64,000 nt of DNA, from positions 147,001 to 211,000 of the forward strand of contig JAODTK010005132.1 in the NCBI GenBank assembly GCA_026419785.1, in the 5' to 3' direction. Each line of letters begins with the position of its first letter. Within the stretch, counting starts at the first letter, position 1. Shown piece after piece: positions 60,905 to 64,000 of the stretch. The DNA comes from Sclerodactyla briareus. Lineage: Eukaryota; Echinodermata; Holothuroidea; Dendrochirotida; Sclerodactylidae. Made by a program: the position numbers and the translations under genes. The notes beneath the pieces are model-generated. The model saw nothing but the letters and a program-made list of their open reading frames with translations. It was not told the origin of the DNA and searched no databases.

Positions 60905-63900
60905 ATTGACATGGTAGCTTCACTTTGAAAATATTTCAGTTCATGAGGTTATGAGAGGGAATTGCTGTAGTGGTGTGGTAGTTGTGGTAATAAAAAAGAA
61001 AGAACGGAAGAACGTCTGTTGATTTATTTAACACAATGTAACAGAATACAGTGATATTCTCTGTATTATTCAACTGTGACATCTACATTCCTTGTAGGAA
61101 CATTAAAGACTAAAGAGAAAATGATTGAGATTATTAGAGATGGGGATCTGAGGAAACTGGAAAACCAGCCACATCACAGTTTTTTTCTTATTCCCCCCTC
61201 TCCTTTCGGCCTCGTTGCAATTGCTGCTGCCAGGGCCCAACCAGAAAACCTAGAAAAGGTGTTTTGACAAATAGCTTTGTGATTGTTTTTCCTTTTTGTT
61301 CATTGAATGTCATTTTCTGACTTGTGTAAAACTCAGTGAAGTGATTGGAGAGAGTGAAAGAAAATATTAAAGAAGGGGATAAAAAAAATATGGCCCCTGC
61401 AATACTCCTCTACCTGCCCCTCTCCCCTCATACTCGTCTCGTGCTGCCAGAGGGGGTCTGTTGCAAAATATTGGATGGATCATGACTTTCCAATCCATTC
61501 AATAATATCACCTCCCTCCTCCTGTCTTGACCAATAACCCTAATCCACCATGTTGCCTACTGCTGGATTCTATTACTTTACTGAATGCAGGCTCTGCTTT
61601 CATTTTAGCATCACCAAGGATCAGATCAACCTATCAAAATTTTCCAAGCTAAAAATAAGACGAATCACTCACAGGATTAATAAAGGGTACTTGCTTAATA
61701 AGGGGACTTGCTCCAGTTCTACTCTACCTGCAATCTAGGAATATGCTCACAAACAGGCCAAGCTCTGGCGAGTTCAACTCACCCTGCTCTTCAAATGCGA
61801 ATCAAATCCGAGCCAACCAATTGACCAATATTTCATGACAAATAGGACCAAATTTATTACCACAGATGCATTTCTTCTTCAAAACTCACACATGGCTGAG
61901 TTTAAACGGTCCTAAACATGTGAAAGATGCACCACCCAAGGAACATCCCATATATTCATTCTGCAATCAATCAGAGCGGGTGCTTTAGAGAGTTTAACTG
62001 GGGACCCTTGTTTATTTTTCGTTTGCGTGTAATTTTTTAAACTGGACTAACCATTTTGCGTGTGATGCCCATGATGGGCTGGCCTCAGGCCCAAACTGGG
62101 CCTCAATCCAAACATTCCGAGAACCCTTAAGATGGCTATTAGAACTGTCATTATACCAAACATCAGCACGGACCGTGCATCAAAATTTGTAGAAACATTT
62201 TGCTGATACATGATGGGCCTAGTGCACATTGGGCCTGCAGCCAAAAGCTCGCAAACACCCCCTGGACCACTACCTAAGCATTGCATTTAATAACTAAAAA
62301 AATCAATTGGAAACTTGTGGGAGGAAATTCATTTCAAGTACCAAATGGACCTTTGGTTGGAAAATTCCTGAGCAATGCACCCAAAGGTACGTCTGTTAGA
62401 CCATCTTTATATATTGGTAGCCAATTATCTTGCCGTGTGGTAGCCGTCCAGGCCAGCAGCAGGATTCTTGACAGAGATGTTGTATTTCGATAGGTCAACA
62501 ACAATAAGTTGTCGAAGAAGACGATCCATAAATCTTTCCCGTTATTCTTGAAACAAAAATCCAAAAACTGAAGTGTGTGAACAGAAATAAATATGCGAGA
62601 ACACAAAAGAAGTCCGGAAAGTAAAACCGCAGCTGTCCAGATCAAAATTACTTGCTGATAGCTAAACTTGACGGAGTAAATCAATTGCTGGCAAGCGACA
62701 AGCGTTTCTCCAAATGATGTGTAAACTGAAGTGATAGGAATAACTGATATGAAAACGGCAAATACTATGAAACTAAAACTAACCCAAAGGTGATAAAATG
62801 AGTGGATAATGCATCCAGGGCAATATGCCTATTACATAATTTGATAACTCAAACAACACCTGTTCCTGGTATTACGTATTGCACTGATGTAAACGGTTCT
62901 AGAGTTAGACTGATAATCATGCGTCTCCCTGAGCTAAAAACCTTATATAACCAATTACCAAAATAAAGGCCCTAAGCACAAAAACCCACTTGACCCATAT
63001 AGGAAAACAACCATTGAGAGTAAGGAATTTCAACCAAGCAAGTCCAAAGAATCCCAAATACTCTCCCAGCCCAACCAATGAGATAAGCCTGGAGAAACAT
63101 AACAAACCCCAGATGTTTTCACTCTTACCCCGGTCCGTCCTAACCATACCCTATAAGAACACGCACAAGGAAACAGCTTAAGTCTGCACGACGAGACACT
63201 GGCTAAACTGTAAACCGTCTCTGGTAATCACCAAGTCCGATTGCCAAGGGGCACAGGGATTACTAGGCCACTAGATCCAATACATAGACAACCCCAGCAG
63301 CCAGGCTTGGCAAGCACCATATGAGCACATAACAATATAGGAGCCAGTAACAATGTTTGCGGATCAGCGGAGTCACCTAGACTGGTGATCCTGAGGAGCA
63401 CAAGCAACTTCATTCATATTGACTTCCAACAACCCTCCTCTCTGCGACTGTGCCCGCACAATGTGCCCTCACATGATGAAACCCACTGCAAAAACCCTCA
63501 ACACGTATTACCAAGAATGAAACATTGCAAATGGCATTGTAAAAACCAAGAATTATTAAACTAATTGGCAGTACAGAATAAATTAGAGGGAAAAATTGCA
63601 AACGAACTGATATGAAACGTACTCTATGAAAAGTGTAGGTATTCAGAAAATTAAATAGCGTGTGAATGTATGAATATTGCAGATAGACTGGCAAGTTTGA
63701 TTCAATTTGCAATTTCCACAACTTAGCAAGTCATTGCAGAGCGAGCCTCGTAGTGAACGATCCCTTTCGATCAAATTTTACAAGGAGATTCCAACAGTCT
63801 CTTCTCCTATTCCAATGTCCAATAAAAGAGTCACCCGTTCGAATACATACGGTATTCCATAGATAACCTTCTGTCCAGTCTTGGAAATGTCTCCCTACAT

Positions 63901-64000
63901 CCACTGCTCTCCGTTTAATCCATGAGATTTTGCATGAAGGGCTTCACAAACTCCTCTACTGGCTTCTGACTTCTCCCTGTCCCCTCCGGGCCGAAGATTT
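60905..64000. other. Downstream DNA, no gene recognised
   Basis: Frames such as 61076-61267 plus, 62334-62684 minus, 62917-63147 minus and 63410-63721 minus were read. The last three are hydrophobic and could be pieces of a membrane protein or transposon, but carry no motif I recognise. No RNA gene or repeat border was identified. Confidence 0.4.

Noticed and set aside
62917-63721. Membrane protein (for example a receptor) on the minus strand
   Set aside because: Hydrophobic frames are present but short, in different frames, and without any motif; hydrophobicity of A/T-rich antisense frames is common.

Overview
This is animal nuclear DNA: one widely spread, intron-rich gene on the plus strand set in dense transposon and satellite sequence. 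There is no operon structure, and no reading frame outside the gene and the transposons resembles a conserved protein. The gene is CACTIN (cactin), a spliceosome-associated regulator of NF-kB/Toll signalling. I assembled 17 exons from 27070 to 59854, nearly all with clear GT/AG borders, covering most of the protein from the RS-rich N-terminal region to the C-terminal FKRYRYRR and stop. The first exon(s), start codon and promoter were not found. The intron size, repeat landscape (LINEs of the CR1/Jockey groups, tRNA-derived SINEs, hAT and Harbinger-like DNA elements, AGGTCA-rich satellites) and exon protein sequence suggest a marine invertebrate, possibly an echinoderm or other deuterostome. 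That last step is a guess from repeat style.

Layout. 1-27069, upstream of the gene: no host gene recognised. It holds a G-rich tract (about 905-1018), three copies of a short inverted-repeat element beginning GATTCCTTGAC, degenerate tandem repeats, three decayed LINE copies (6640-8000 minus, 10055-11460 plus, 21750-23370 plus), a long foldback element (14765-15495), and two non-autonomous hAT elements with perfect 8-bp target duplications (15877-17272 and 25387-26343). 27070-59854, CACTIN: the introns carry a third hAT element (27351-27632), a near full-length LINE on the minus strand with its poly(A) tail (30908-34600), at least four tRNA-derived SINEs, a Harbinger-like element (56248-57476), AGGTCA-rich satellite clusters and three minisatellites. 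59855-64000: degenerate tandem copies of the last CACTIN exon, a candidate polyadenylation signal at 60899, then sequence with nothing recognised.

Most mid-gene CACTIN exons contain one or more frame changes or stop codons relative to the conserved protein, while exons 6, 12 and 15-17 are clean and almost all splice sites are intact. Either the assembly is poorly polished (homopolymer G/C tracts are frequent) or the gene is decaying. The best candidate novelties are the decayed array of last-exon copies in the 3' region, the three hAT families with exact target duplications, the AGGTCA direct-repeat satellite, and a perfect 38-bp palindrome at 38925-39004.
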